A DNA stretch of 64,000 bases from Salinispora tropica CNB-440. GTDB lineage: Bacteria > Actinomycetota > Actinomycetes > Mycobacteriales > Micromonosporaceae. The notes under the pieces are model-generated. The model saw nothing but the letters and a program-made list of their open reading frames with translations, was not told the origin of the DNA and did not search any database. Within the stretch, counting starts at the first letter, position 1; each line of letters opens with the position of its first letter. The stretch is taken from positions 4,220,144-4,284,143 of the forward strand of contig NC_009380.1 of NCBI RefSeq assembly GCF_000016425.1, in the 5' to 3' direction. This document shows positions 25,817 through 35,557 of the stretch, piece after piece. Made by a program: the position numbers and the translations under genes.

Positions 25817-27522
25817 CGGAGCTCCCCCTCCTCGGCGCGGATCACCCAGCTGGCGAACGTCTCGCCGTCGGTCCGGCCAGCCAGGTAACGCCGGGCCAGC
25901 TGCTCCACGTACTCCGGAAGCCGCGCCGCGGTGACCTTCAGGCCGCGCGGCTTGCGGCCGAACCCCGCGGCCCGGCCCTGCGTCATCCCCAGACCACCGC
26001 CGAGATGCACCTGGAAGCCCTCCACCTGGCGACCGTCCTCGCCGACCATCAGCTGGCCCTTGAGGCCGATGTCGGCAACCTGAGTACGGGCGCACGCGTT
26101 CGGGCAGCCGTTGAGGTGGATCGTGATGTCGGCGTCGAAGTCCCGCAGCCGCTCCTCCAGCCGGGCCACCAACTCCTCGCCCCGCGCCTTGGTCTCGACG
26201 ATGGCCAGCTTGCAGAACTCGAGGCCGGTGCAGGCCATGGCCCCACGCCGCCAGGCCGATGGCCGGGCCGACAGGCCGATCTCGCCCAACGCCCCGATCA
26301 AGGACTCCGTCCGATCCGGCGGCACGTCCAGGACCAACAGCTTCTGGTAGGGAGTCAGCCGAACGCGGCCGCTGCCGTGCGCCTCGGCCACGTCGGCGAG
26401 CCGGGTGAGCAGTTCACCCGAAACCCGGCCGACCACCGCAGCGGCCCCAACATAGCTGCGCCCGTCGCGCTGCTCGTGCACCCCGATGTGGTCGATCTGC
26501 TGCGCCGGCAGCTCGGCCGATGGTCCGTCCCGCAGGGCACGGCCCAGGTACTCCTGCTCCAGCACCTCCCGGAACTTCGCCGCCCCCCAGTCGGCGACCA
26601 GGAACTTCAGCCGGGCGCGGTGGCGCAGCCGTCGGTAGCCGTAGTCGCGGAAGATGCCCACCACCCCCGCCCAGACGTCCGGCACCTCGTGCAACGGCAC
26701 CCACACACCGAGCCGCTGGGCGAGCATCGGGTTCGTGGAGAGGCCGCCGCCGACCCAGAGGTCGAAGCCGGGGCCGTGCTCCGGGTGTACCACCCCGAGG
26801 AAGGCGATGTCGTTCGTCTCGTACGGGGTGTCCACCAACCAGGAGATCGAGGACTTGAACTTACGGGGCAGGTTGGAGTACTGCTTGTCGCCGACGTAGC
26901 GACGGACGATCTCGTCGATCGCCGGCGTCGGATCGATCACTTCGTCCCGGGCCACGCCAGCGACCGGGCTGCCGAGCACGATCCGGGGGCAGTCACCGCA
27001 GGCCTCCGTGGTCTGGAGGCCGACTGACTCCAGTCGACGCCAGATCTCCGGCATGTCCTCGATCCGGATCCAGTGGTACTGGATGTTCTGCCGGTCGGTG
27101 AGGTCGGCGGTGTCCCGGGCAAACTCGCGGGAGATCTCGGCCACCACCCGGAGTTGGGCCACGGAGAGCTGGCCGCCGTCGATGCGTACCCGGAGCATGA
27201 AGAACTCGTCCTCAAGCTCGTGCGGCTCCAGCACGGCGGTACGCCCACCGTCGATGCCGGCCTTGCGTTGCGTGTAGAGGCCCCACCAGCGAAACCGACC
27301 CCGCAGGTCCTGTGGGTCGATCGAGGCGAAGCCCTGGTGGGCATAGATGTTCTCGATCCGGGCTCGGACGTTCAGTGGGTCGTCGTCCTTCTTGATCCGC
27401 TCGTTGACGTTGAGCGGTTCGTGGTAACCGAGCGCCCACTGGCCCTCCCCACGGGGCCGACGGGGAACCCGGACCGATCGGAGCGTGGGGTCCTCGGGCC
27501 GGGCCGGATTGCTGAGCGCCAT
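25813..27522 (-). CDS. Ferredoxin-dependent assimilatory sulfite reductase
   Basis: Six-electron reduction of sulfite to sulfide. The 569 residues show the two-fold nitrite/sulfite reductase repeat and the cluster/siroheme ligands: CTGLEFCK (first Cys pair) and NGCPNACAR (second pair). The first half has the DLTDRQNIQYHWIR motif. No flavin domain is present, so electrons come from ferredoxin. The ATG at 27522 has GGAGG 8 nt upstream. First gene of the sulfur operon (sulfite reductase, zinc ribbon, cysH, chelatase), in which all neighbours overlap. A nitrite reductase is the less likely alternative, given cysH next door. Confidence 0.94.
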   Translation of the reverse strand: MALSNPARPEDPTLRSVRVPRRPRGEGQWALGYHEPLNVNERIKKDDDPLNVRARIENIYAHQGFASIDPQDLRGRFRWWGLYTQRKAGIDGGRTAVLEPHELEDEFFMLRVRIDGGQLSVAQLRVVAEISREFARDTADLTDRQNIQYHWIRIEDMPEIWRRLESVGLQTTEACGDCPRIVLGSPVAGVARDEVIDPTPAIDEIVRRYVGDKQYSNLPRKFKSSISWLVDTPYETNDIAFLGVVHPEHGPGFDLWVGGGLSTNPMLAQRLGVWVPLHEVPDVWAGVVGIFRDYGYRRLRHRARLKFLVADWGAAKFREVLEQEYLGRALRDGPSAELPAQQIDHIGVHEQRDGRSYVGAAAVVGRVSGELLTRLADVAEAHGSGRVRLTPYQKLLVLDVPPDRTESLIGALGEIGLSARPSAWRRGAMACTGLEFCKLAIVETKARGEELVARLEERLRDFDADITIHLNGCPNACARTQVADIGLKGQLMVGEDGRQVEGFQVHLGGGLGMTQGRAAGFGRKPRGLKVTAARLPEYVEQLARRYLAGRTDGETFASWVIRAEEGELR

Positions 27523-27861
27523 CGTGGCGTCCTCCGTTGTCTCCGGTGCCTCGTGACCGCTGCGCCGAGCGCGGTAGCTGCCCCGGCGACACGGGCTGGG
27601 GCCGGGGCTGAGTAGCCGGCGCAGAGCGCCCGAGACAGCTGGGTCGGGCGTCGTCAGTGAGCCGGACAGATCGCGCTGCGCACGCGGCCATAATCGACGT
27701 GGCGACGGGCCACGAAGTGGCGAACAACGGCGGCAGCCATGACGTTATGCTGCCACGGCGTCACCGGAACAGCCAAGGTTCGCGTGCAGCATCCCACATC
27801 ACGGTCGGCGGTGTTCCCGTCCGGCCTCCCCGGGGGCCGGTGCTGTGCGAGGCTCAGCGAC
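27523..27861. other. Divergent promoter region between sulfur operon and membrane glycosyltransferase
   Basis: 339 bp with no credible ORF. It must hold the sulfur-operon promoter (minus) and that of the glycosyltransferase (plus). I searched by eye for SAM-type riboswitch cores and clear operator palindromes and saw none. Confidence 0.5.
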
Positions 27862-29310
27862 ATGGGCGCGCGAACCGTGCCGCAGCCGCCGGTGTGGCTG
27901 CCGCCGGCGCTGCTGGCGCTCGCGGTCACCCTCACCGACGTGGCCGGAGCACAGCTCTGGCGAGACGAGTTGGCGACGTGGAGCGCCGCCACCCGCCCGC
28001 TCGGCGACCTGGTCCGGCTCGCCGGCACGATCGACGCCGCAACCGGGCCCTACTACCTGCTGATGCACCTGTGGGTGGCCGGAGCGGGCGATTCGGTGGC
28101 CGCCCTGCGGCTGCCGGCCGTGCTCGCCATGACCACCACCGCGGCCCTGACCGCGCTCCTCGGCGCACGCCTGTACGGCCGGCCGGCCGGGCTGCTCGCC
28201 GGCCTCCTCTTCGCGTTGCTTCCCAGCACGTCCCGGTACGGGCAGGAGGCCCGCCCGTACGCGCTGGCCACCGTCCTCGCCGTCCTGGCGACGCTGGTGC
28301 TGGTCACCGCCGTAGCTCCGTCGCCCGAGGGCCGGCGGACCGGAGATCGGATCCGCTGGGCCGGTTACGCCGCTGCGCTGGCCGCGCTGGGCCTGACCCA
28401 CCTGGTCGCGCTCACCCTGCTCCCGGCACACGCGGTGGCGGTGCTTGTTGCCAGGCGGCGGCACCCCGACCGACGCATCCTCGGACCCTGGCTGCTCGCG
28501 CTCGTTCCGATGGTGCTGCTGGTCGGTCCGCTGGTCTGGGTCGCCCATGGCCAGCACGCCCGCCAGCTCGACTGGGTGGACCCCGCCCGCCCCGCCGATC
28601 TCGCCGCGCTGGCCGGCGGGTTGACGCAGAGCGGGGTGGTCGGGGGCCTGCTGGTCGGGCTCGCTGCGCTCGGCGCCGCAACGGTGGGGCGGTCGGCGCT
28701 GCTTCCCGGGTTGGCGGTGCTCCTACCGGTGCTGTTGGTCTTCGCCGTCGGCGTGCTTGTCCCTCTCTGGGTGCCCCGCTACCTGGTCTTCGTGGTGCCC
28801 TTCGGCTGTCTGCTCGCTGGCGTCGCCCTGGCCGGGGTGCCGTTTCTTCCCGCGCTGACCATCGTGGCCCTGGCTGGGACGCTCGGTCTGCCGGCCCAGG
28901 CGGCGCTGCGGCGGACCCACGAGTGGCCTCGTTCGGCGGTGGTCGACTACGCCGGGGCGGCCGAGATCGTGGCGGACGGACAGCGCCCCAGCGACGCGGT
29001 CGTCTACTCGCCCCGGGAGAGCTGGCTCTTCCTCGACCTGGGCCTGGCCTACCACCTGGGCGACAACCGTCCCCAGGACGTACTGGTCACCGCCAGCCCC
29101 GCCCGCCGGGGTGACCTGTGGGCCGCCGAGTGTGCCCGCCCAGCACCGTGCCTGACCGATGCGGACCGGGTCTGGCTGGTGCTGGCCGGCCGGCACGACG
29201 ACCCGCTCGCCGCCGTGCCCGGCGCGAAGGGGGAGGCGCTGCGCGACGGACGGATGGTCGAGCAGGTCTGGCACCCTTCCGGACTGACCGTCGCCCTGGT
29301 ACGCCGCTAG
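27862..29310 (+). CDS. GT39/GT-C-type membrane glycosyltransferase
   Basis: A 482-residue polytopic protein with roughly ten hydrophobic segments and the layout of the dolichyl-phosphate-mannose-type (PMT/ArnT, GT-C) superfamily. The first outer loop carries QLWRDELATWSAATR, whose acidic DE pair matches the family's catalytic/metal site, then the GPYYLLMHLW and RYGQEARPYAL segments conserved in this group. A soluble C-terminal part of about 120 residues follows. It likely transfers a lipid-linked sugar outside the membrane. ATG at 27862. Acceptor unknown. Confidence 0.82.
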   Translation: MGARTVPQPPVWLPPALLALAVTLTDVAGAQLWRDELATWSAATRPLGDLVRLAGTIDAATGPYYLLMHLWVAGAGDSVAALRLPAVLAMTTTAALTALLGARLYGRPAGLLAGLLFALLPSTSRYGQEARPYALATVLAVLATLVLVTAVAPSPEGRRTGDRIRWAGYAAALAALGLTHLVALTLLPAHAVAVLVARRRHPDRRILGPWLLALVPMVLLVGPLVWVAHGQHARQLDWVDPARPADLAALAGGLTQSGVVGGLLVGLAALGAATVGRSALLPGLAVLLPVLLVFAVGVLVPLWVPRYLVFVVPFGCLLAGVALAGVPFLPALTIVALAGTLGLPAQAALRRTHEWPRSAVVDYAGAAEIVADGQRPSDAVVYSPRESWLFLDLGLAYHLGDNRPQDVLVTASPARRGDLWAAECARPAPCLTDADRVWLVLAGRHDDPLAAVPGAKGEALRDGRMVEQVWHPSGLTVALVRR

Positions 29311-29332
29311 CCGGCGCCGCACACCGGGATGG

Positions 29333-30859
29333 TCACAGCCGGTCGAGTGGAAGGACGAGCAGCGCCTCGGTTCCTCCGCTGGCGCTCGTCCGCAGCTCGA
29401 TCGTGCCGCGCAGCTCCCCGGTGACCAGCGCGCGGACGATCTGCAAGCCGAGACTGCCGCCGCGTTCAGCGTCGAAACCCGGCGGCAGTCCACCACCGTT
29501 GTCGGCCACCGACACATGCAGGATCTTGCGAAAGCGGTGGGCCGAAACCACCACCTCGGGGGAGGAACCGGCGGCTCCCGGCTGCTCACCAGCCTCTTCA
29601 TCGGCGGGGAACCCGTGCTCGACGGCGTTCAGCAGGAGCTCGTTGAGGACCATCACCAGCGACGTGGCGAGCTCGGCGGGGAGCACACCGAAGCTGCCCT
29701 GACGGCGCATCCGGACGGTCGACTCGGTGGCCGCCACCTCGGTCGCCGCGCTCGCCACCCGGTCCACGATCCCGTCGAACTCGACCACCTCGTCGTTGGA
29801 CATGGAGAGCGTCTCGTGTACCAGCGCGATCGAGGCGACCCGGCGGACCGACTCCTCCAGCGCGATCCGCGCCTCCGGCATGGCTACCCGGCGGGCCTGC
29901 AGCCGCAACAGGGCGGCGACGGTCTGGAGGTTGTTCTTCACCCGGTGATGGATCTCCCGAATGGTGGCGTCCTTGGTCATCAACGCCCGGTCCCGGCGCC
30001 GGACCTCGGTGACATCACGGACCAGCACCAACGCGCCGATCGGTACTCCGGCGGGGATCAGCGGTAACGCCCGGGTCAGCATGGTCGCCCCACGCGCGTT
30101 GATCTCACGGCGCGGCGGCGCCTCACCCCGAAGCGCGGCGAGCGCCGCATTGGCCGCGTCGGTCCCCTCCAGTGGGTCGTCGGCGAGGCGCCGGTGCAGC
30201 GCCGTGAGGTCCTCCCCCACCAGGTCCGAGGCGTAACCAACCCGCCGGTACGCCGACTGCGCGTTCGGGCTCGCATACGTCACCCTGCCGCCCGCATCCA
30301 GCCGGACCAGCCCGTCGCCGACCCGGGGAGCCGAGGTGGTCTCCCCGGGAAGCCGGGGCGGCGGGAAGGTGCCGTCGGCGAGCATCTGCGCCAGGTCGTC
30401 CGCCGTGGTCAGGTAGTTCAGCTCCAGTTGACTGGGAGTCCGGGCGGTCGACAGGTTGGTGTCCCGGCCGACCACGGCGATCACCTCGGCCTGCTCACCG
30501 TCGGCGGCCCGCAGCCGAACCGGGATCGCCTCGTGCCGCGCGGGCACGTCCCCGTACCAGACCGGATCGCCCTCCCGCCAGATCCGGCCCCGCCGATAGG
30601 CGACCTCCAGGTGGTCCACCTCCGGACCACCGGTGAGTCGACCTACCTGATCATCCTGGTACGCGGTGGGCGCGGTGGTCGGTCGAACCTGGGCCACGCA
30701 GAGGAACGTCCCGTCCTCGCCCACCGGCACCCAGAGCAACAGGTCGGCAAAGGACATATCGGAGAGCAACTGCCAGTCGCCCGCGATCCGATGTAGATGG
30801 TCGATGTCAGCAGGGCGTAGCTGGGTGTGCTCGTCGGCGAGGTCGCGCAGCGTTGACAC
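29333..30859 (-). CDS. pdtaS: PdtaS-type cytosolic sensor histidine kinase
   Basis: A 508-residue soluble histidine kinase. Order: N-terminal GAF-like H_kinase_N domain (about 1-150), a PAS domain (about 170-290), a HisKA_2-type H-box in IREIHHRVKNNLQTVAALLRL, and an HATPase domain with N-box (LNELLLNAVEHGF) and G-box (DNGGGLPPG). No membrane segment. It matches mycobacterial PdtaS, which pairs with the RNA-binding antiterminator PdtaR and responds to copper and NO; no PdtaR is in this window. GTG start at 30859 fits the conserved STLRDL N-terminus. The WhiB1-type gene lies 5 kb away, as in M. tuberculosis but with an insertion. Confidence 0.9.
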   Translation of the reverse strand: MSTLRDLADEHTQLRPADIDHLHRIAGDWQLLSDMSFADLLLWVPVGEDGTFLCVAQVRPTTAPTAYQDDQVGRLTGGPEVDHLEVAYRRGRIWREGDPVWYGDVPARHEAIPVRLRAADGEQAEVIAVVGRDTNLSTARTPSQLELNYLTTADDLAQMLADGTFPPPRLPGETTSAPRVGDGLVRLDAGGRVTYASPNAQSAYRRVGYASDLVGEDLTALHRRLADDPLEGTDAANAALAALRGEAPPRREINARGATMLTRALPLIPAGVPIGALVLVRDVTEVRRRDRALMTKDATIREIHHRVKNNLQTVAALLRLQARRVAMPEARIALEESVRRVASIALVHETLSMSNDEVVEFDGIVDRVASAATEVAATESTVRMRRQGSFGVLPAELATSLVMVLNELLLNAVEHGFPADEEAGEQPGAAGSSPEVVVSAHRFRKILHVSVADNGGGLPPGFDAERGGSLGLQIVRALVTGELRGTIELRTSASGGTEALLVLPLDRL

Positions 30860-30883
30860 CCGCCCAGCCTGCCACGCCAGCAC

Positions 30884-31936
30884 TCACATCGTCGCGGTGA
30901 CCTTCTTCAGGCCCCGGGGCGCGTCCGGGTCCTCGCCTCGGGCCAGCGCGAGCGCCAGGGCCAGGCGCTGCAGCGGCAGGATGTCCAGCAGCGGCGCATA
31001 CCGCTCGTCGACCTCGGGAACGGCGATCCGCGTCGTGGAGGGCACCTCCGCCGAGCCGACCACCACCACGTCGGCGCGGCGCTCGCCGAGCCGTGGCAGC
31101 ACCTCCCCCATCGCTTGACCGCCGGGGCCGGAGCCGACCACCGCCAGCACCGGCACATCCGGATCGGTCATAGCGAGCGGACCGTGCAGCAGATCGGCAC
31201 CGGAGAAGGCGAGCGCCGGTAGGTACGAGGTTTCCATCAGCTTCAGCGCGGCCTCCCGCGCCGTCGGGTACGCGTACCCCCGGCCGGTCGTCACCAGCTG
31301 CCCGGCGAACCGGTACCGGGGGGCGAGCTGGGCGGGCGTCGGGTCGGCGAGGGTACGCGCGGCGAGTTCGGGCAGTGCGTCGAGGGCTGCCCGCTCGGCG
31401 GCCGGCAGCACGCCGTCACCGGCCCGAATGCCCTCTACCAACATGAGCAGGGCGAGCAGTTCAGCCGTGTACGTCTTGGTGGCGGCCACTGCCCGTTCGT
31501 GCCCGGCGGCGATGTCCACGCTCAGCTCCGCCACCTCGGCCAGCGGCGAGTCGGGCGCGTTGGTGACCGCGAGGGTGAGCGCGCCGGAGTTCCGGGCGGC
31601 CCGCAGCACCTCGGTGAGGTCGGGGGAGCCGCCGCTCTGGCTCACGCCGACCACGAGCGCGGCGGAGAGGTCCGGGCGGGCGCCGTACGCGGTGACGGAG
31701 CTGGGCGAGGCGAGCCCGGCGGGCAGACCCAGCCGGATCTCGGTCAGGTAGGTGCCGTAGAGCGCAGCGTGGTCTGAGGTGCCGCGAGCCGTGAACACCA
31801 CGTGCCGCGGTCGGTGCTCGGCGATGGCGGCGGCGACCTGGGCGATCGGCCGGGCACGTTCGGCGGAGAGCAGGCGTGCGTACGTCGCCGGCTGCTCGTC
31901 AATGTCGGCGGCCATGCCGGCCCCTGGACGCGTCAC
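30884..31936 (-). CDS. SIS-domain sugar-phosphate isomerase (GlmS-isomerase-like)
   Basis: A 350-residue protein of two SIS domains resembling the isomerase half of glucosamine-6-phosphate synthase without the glutaminase half. Motifs: VFTARGTSDHAA and VGVSQSGGSPD in the first domain, LVTTGRGYAYPTAREAALKLMETSYLPA in the second, and a C-terminal PRGLKKVTATM matching the GlmS-type PRNLAKSVTVE tail. It may act as an amino-sugar-6-phosphate deaminase or isomerase. GTG start at 31936 with AGGAGGA 8 nt upstream. The specific sugar is unknown. Confidence 0.87.
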   Translation of the reverse strand: MTRPGAGMAADIDEQPATYARLLSAERARPIAQVAAAIAEHRPRHVVFTARGTSDHAALYGTYLTEIRLGLPAGLASPSSVTAYGARPDLSAALVVGVSQSGGSPDLTEVLRAARNSGALTLAVTNAPDSPLAEVAELSVDIAAGHERAVAATKTYTAELLALLMLVEGIRAGDGVLPAAERAALDALPELAARTLADPTPAQLAPRYRFAGQLVTTGRGYAYPTAREAALKLMETSYLPALAFSGADLLHGPLAMTDPDVPVLAVVGSGPGGQAMGEVLPRLGERRADVVVVGSAEVPSTTRIAVPEVDERYAPLLDILPLQRLALALALARGEDPDAPRGLKKVTATM

Positions 31937-31989
31937 AGAAACTCCTCCTGATGCGCGATTCCCGCGCGTTTGTGTTCAGTCTTGCACTT

Positions 31990-32001
31990 TTCAGCGCTGA
32001 A
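31990..32001. promoter_or_regulatory. Perfect 12-bp palindrome in divergent promoter region
   Basis: TTCAGCGCTGAA lies 54 bp upstream of the SIS-domain gene start and about 100 bp before the TPR gene. A perfect palindrome in an AT-richer divergent intergenic region is a plausible operator; no regulator is adjacent. Confidence 0.35.
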
Positions 32002-32101
32002 TAGCAACACAACGAGCAGGAGCGCCCGACCATCGCTAAAAATCCTCACTATCACCTACGCTGACCGACCGGAGCGCTTACCACCATGTCGGGAGAAGAA
32101 C

Positions 32102-33916
32102 GTGTCCCCGGACAAGCGAGACCTGCCGGCGGCGGAGGAACTGACCCTGGCCCGACTAGCCCTTACCGAGGGTGACCTGGCGCACGCCGCCACCCACATC
32201 GCGGGGGCGCTGGCGCAGGCGCCGACCCTGCCCGAGGCCCACGAGTTGCTCGCCCGGCTCGCTGCCGTCGACGGCGACGGGCTCGGCCTCTTTCCCCTGC
32301 ACCAGAACGTCTTCGTCGGGACCGTGGTCGCCCGGGCCCACCTACTCGCCGCTGCCGGCCGTCCCGCCGAAGGGCTGGACCTGCTCGTCGCCGCCACCGG
32401 CTACGCGCCCACCGCACCATGGGCGGAGGTGCCCTGGGTGACCGCCCCCGACCTCGCCGAACGCCTCGGGCCGGAGCGCACCGCCCAGATTCTCATGCAG
32501 GTCTGCGCCGCGACCGCGGATCCGGTCCCCCGGGCCGGCCAGGCCGCCCTCACTCCATACCTCACGTTGGCCCGCAACGCGGTGACGGCGCACCACGGAC
32601 ACGCGCTGCTGTTCGGGGCCGCCTCCGCACTGGCCCGTCGGCTCGGCGAGGTAGCGCTTGCCGTCCGATGGGCGTCCCAGGGGCTACGCGCCGAGCCGTC
32701 GAAGATCGGCGAGGTGTGGCTCGGGTACGCCCTCCGAAGCGCGGGGCGGATCCGAGAAGCCCTCGCGGCGCTGGAACGAGCCGTTGAGCACGACCCGGAC
32801 GACCTGGCCGTCTATGCCGACATCGCCGGCACCCTCGCCGACCACGGACGGCTGGACGAGGCCCTCGACTGGATCAACCGGGCGCTCGCCCGGGACCCGA
32901 CGTTCGACTGTGCGGTGCACACCGCACAGCGGCTGCGTTTCCAGCGCGACGGCGATGTCGCCCACCTGATCGCGCTGGCGGATTTCGTCCGGGAGCATCC
33001 CGAGGACACCCACGAGCACACCGACCTCGCCGAGTCCTGCGCCGGCCAACCCTGGCTCGGACAGATCACTCCGGCCGCCGGCCCCGCTGTTGACGCGCTC
33101 CGGGCCAACCATGCCGGCGGTCAGCTGGGAGCCAGCGTCCGGCTCGGGTCGCCGGTACCACCGAGTGCCCTGCACACTCTCACCCGAGCCGTGCCCGGCC
33201 TGCGAGTCCAGCTGGCGCACGGTCCGGGCCCTGACCCACGCGAGCCCCGACGAGCGGTTGACTGGCACCTGTGGCGGCACGACGGCACGCCCGCCGTCGA
33301 AGCCCCCTCGCCACTGGCAGCCGAGCACCTCCGGCAGTTCGTGCATCCGGCGTGGCCCCATCCCCCGGCGGCGTACGACGCCGCCGTGGCCCTGGCCACC
33401 CTGGACCTGACCGACCTACTCGGTCTGCTGGCCCATCCGCCAGCGACCCCACCGACCGCGCTGGGCCGGGTCCTCGACGAGCAGGACCCGTCCCTCTGGG
33501 TCCGCAGCGTTCAGGTGTGGGCCTGCCTCGGGCTGCTGCATCACCGCACCGACGAGCCGTGGCCGGCCTCCACCCGCCGGGCGGTGCTTCTGGACCTCGC
33601 CTGGGGTGTCGAGGACTGGGCCACCGAGGCCGCACTCTTCGCCCTGGTCACCCTCGCCTGGGTCGACCCGGCGGTCCGCCCCGAGGTCGCCGCGGTGGTC
33701 GCCGAGAGACTCGCCGACGCGGTCGAGGTGGCGCGAACCCGTCCGGTCCCGATCGCCAGGTCCCTGGCGCACCTGGCACTGGCGACCCCGGACCTGACCC
33801 CGGAGTCCCGAGCGCTGGCCCAGACGTTGACCGATGGCCGGCCGCCGGTTCCCGCGCCGCCCGGCCGACTTCGCCACCTCTGGCGACACATCACGGCCAT
33901 CTTCCGCCGCCCCTGA
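32102..33916 (+). CDS. Tetratricopeptide-repeat protein
   Basis: A 604-residue soluble protein. The N-terminal half is helical, with TPR-like repeats such as LARLALTEGDLAHAATHIAG, VWLGYALRSAGRIREALAAL and VYADIAGTLADHGRLDEALDWI with the spaced W/G/A/P pattern. The C-terminal half is Pro/Ala/Leu-rich and unrecognised, ending in a basic RLRHLWRHITAIFRR tail. GTG at 32102 follows GGGAGAAG. TPRs usually mediate protein-protein contacts; no partner is evident nearby. Confidence 0.75.
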   Translation: MSPDKRDLPAAEELTLARLALTEGDLAHAATHIAGALAQAPTLPEAHELLARLAAVDGDGLGLFPLHQNVFVGTVVARAHLLAAAGRPAEGLDLLVAATGYAPTAPWAEVPWVTAPDLAERLGPERTAQILMQVCAATADPVPRAGQAALTPYLTLARNAVTAHHGHALLFGAASALARRLGEVALAVRWASQGLRAEPSKIGEVWLGYALRSAGRIREALAALERAVEHDPDDLAVYADIAGTLADHGRLDEALDWINRALARDPTFDCAVHTAQRLRFQRDGDVAHLIALADFVREHPEDTHEHTDLAESCAGQPWLGQITPAAGPAVDALRANHAGGQLGASVRLGSPVPPSALHTLTRAVPGLRVQLAHGPGPDPREPRRAVDWHLWRHDGTPAVEAPSPLAAEHLRQFVHPAWPHPPAAYDAAVALATLDLTDLLGLLAHPPATPPTALGRVLDEQDPSLWVRSVQVWACLGLLHHRTDEPWPASTRRAVLLDLAWGVEDWATEAALFALVTLAWVDPAVRPEVAAVVAERLADAVEVARTRPVPIARSLAHLALATPDLTPESRALAQTLTDGRPPVPAPPGRLRHLWRHITAIFRRP

Positions 33917-33936
33917 CCTCGCCGGGTCGACGCGGG

Positions 33937-35505
33937 TCAGCGATCGACATCCGGGCGCTGGCGCTCCGCCTCCCCCGCCGGTACCGAGATGTTCTCGGTA
34001 CGCAGCGGAATCTCCCTGATGAGCCAGGCGAACACCGGCACCACGAGGGTGAACAGCAGGGCCCACAGGAACACGTGCGAGACCGCGTCGGCGAGGCCGC
34101 CGAGGACCAGTTCCCGGAGCGTCTCCGGTAGCTCCCGAAGCTTCACGAGGTCCATCGCCGTCCCGGCCTCACCGCCGCCGAATATCCCGCCGGCGGGGGA
34201 GTCGGACAGCCGGCTGGCGAAAACGGCCCCGAAGAGCGAGATGCCGAACGATCCGCCGATCGAGCGGAAGAAGGTCGCCGCGCCGCTGGCCGCACCCAGG
34301 TCACGTTGGTCAACGCTGTTCTGCGCGATCAGCATCGTCGTCTGCATGAGAAAGCCCATGCCGACGCCGAGCACGAGTAGGTAGAGCGAGGACTCCACCA
34401 CGTCGGTCTGCGCGTCGAGCCGCGTCAGCAGGACCATCGCCGCGCTCATCACCACCCCGCCGATGATCGGGAAGGCCCGGTACCGGCCGGTCCTGGTGAT
34501 CGTCCGCCCCACCAACAGCGATACCACCAGCATGCCGAACATCAACGGCAGCAGGAGCAACCCGGATTCGGTGGCTGAGGCGCCCTGCACGGTCTGCTGG
34601 TAGAGCGGCAGAAAGCTCATCGCCCCGTACATCGCGAAGCCGAGCAGGAAGCCGATCACCGAGATCAGCGCGAAGTTGCGGTTGGCGAAGAGCGAAAGCG
34701 GCAGGACCGGCTCAACCGCCCGCCGCTCAACGACCCCGAAGGCGGCGAGCGAAGCCAGCGCGAGAACGATCAGGCCAACGATCTGCGGAGAACGCCAGGC
34801 GTACTCGTTGCCGCCCCACGTGGTGATCAGCACGATCGCGGTGATGCCGACCGCGAGCAGCGCGGCACCGAGCCAGTCGATCCGGTGCTCGGTACGGTGC
34901 CGGGGCAGACGCAGGGTGGCGACGAGCAGCACCAGCGCGGCCCCGCCGAGGGGCAGGTTGACATAGAAGGCCCAGCGCCAGGAGAGATGATCGGTGATGA
35001 AGCCACCGACCAGCGGGCCCGCCACCAGGGCGATCGCCATGATCCCGGCGATCATGCCTTGGTAGCGGCCCCGCTCGCGGGGCGGCACCAGATCGCCGAT
35101 GATCGCCAACACGCCGACCATCAGGCCACCCGCACCGAGGCCCTGCACCGCACGGAAGGCGATCAGCTCCGCCATCCCGTCGTCCGGTCCGCCGAGCAGG
35201 CGGGAGCCCGCCATGCCGCAGAGCGCGGACCCGAGCAGGAAGATCACGACCGAGGTCAGGAAGATCGGCTTCCGGCCGAAGAGATCACCGAGCTTGCCCC
35301 AGATCGGTGTGGAGACGGTCGTCCCGAGAACATAGGCGGTAACAACCCACGTGAAGTGGTCCAGCCCGCCGAACTCACCCACGATCCTCGGCAGGGCGGT
35401 GCTGACGATCATGTTGTCCAGCATCGCCAGCATCATGGCGATCATCAGGCTAAAGAGCACGACCCGGATGTTCGGTCGCGTCGGCGCCTGGGTTGCCTGG
35501 GCCAT
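33937..35505 (-). CDS. MFS multidrug efflux transporter (DHA2, 14-helix type)
   Basis: A 522-residue major facilitator of the EmrB/QacA group, which exports drugs using the proton gradient. About 14 membrane helices; motif A region GKLGDLFGRKPIF is visible after helix 2, motif C is around GLVPP-like sequence in helix 5, and helix 1 carries LDNMIVSTALPRI (motif D1). ATG at 35505 is preceded by a GGGGGAAG-type site. It is divergent from a TetR regulator and shares a 100-bp control region with two operator-like palindromes, so it is probably repressed by that TetR until a ligand binds. Confidence 0.93.
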   Translation of the reverse strand: MAQATQAPTRPNIRVVLFSLMIAMMLAMLDNMIVSTALPRIVGEFGGLDHFTWVVTAYVLGTTVSTPIWGKLGDLFGRKPIFLTSVVIFLLGSALCGMAGSRLLGGPDDGMAELIAFRAVQGLGAGGLMVGVLAIIGDLVPPRERGRYQGMIAGIMAIALVAGPLVGGFITDHLSWRWAFYVNLPLGGAALVLLVATLRLPRHRTEHRIDWLGAALLAVGITAIVLITTWGGNEYAWRSPQIVGLIVLALASLAAFGVVERRAVEPVLPLSLFANRNFALISVIGFLLGFAMYGAMSFLPLYQQTVQGASATESGLLLLPLMFGMLVVSLLVGRTITRTGRYRAFPIIGGVVMSAAMVLLTRLDAQTDVVESSLYLLVLGVGMGFLMQTTMLIAQNSVDQRDLGAASGAATFFRSIGGSFGISLFGAVFASRLSDSPAGGIFGGGEAGTAMDLVKLRELPETLRELVLGGLADAVSHVFLWALLFTLVVPVFAWLIREIPLRTENISVPAGEAERQRPDVDR

Positions 35506-35533
35506 ACGTTGCTTCCCCCGAGGTGGTGAGCTT

Positions 35534-35551
35534 ACTTGCCGACCGGCTAGT
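35534..35551. promoter_or_regulatory. TetR operator-like palindrome, copy 1
   Basis: The 18-mer at 35534-35551 (ACTTGCCG-AC-CGGCTAGT) is an imperfect palindrome. Its reverse complement matches the second copy at 35558-35575 in 15 of 18 positions. It lies 29 bp upstream of the transporter start. Confidence 0.65.
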
Positions 35552-35557
35552 CCGCTT

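Noticed and set aside
31937..32101. Possible DasR site before the SIS-domain isomerase
   Set aside because: No match to the AGTGGTCTAGACCACT-type consensus; only the TTCAGCGCTGAA palindrome was found.
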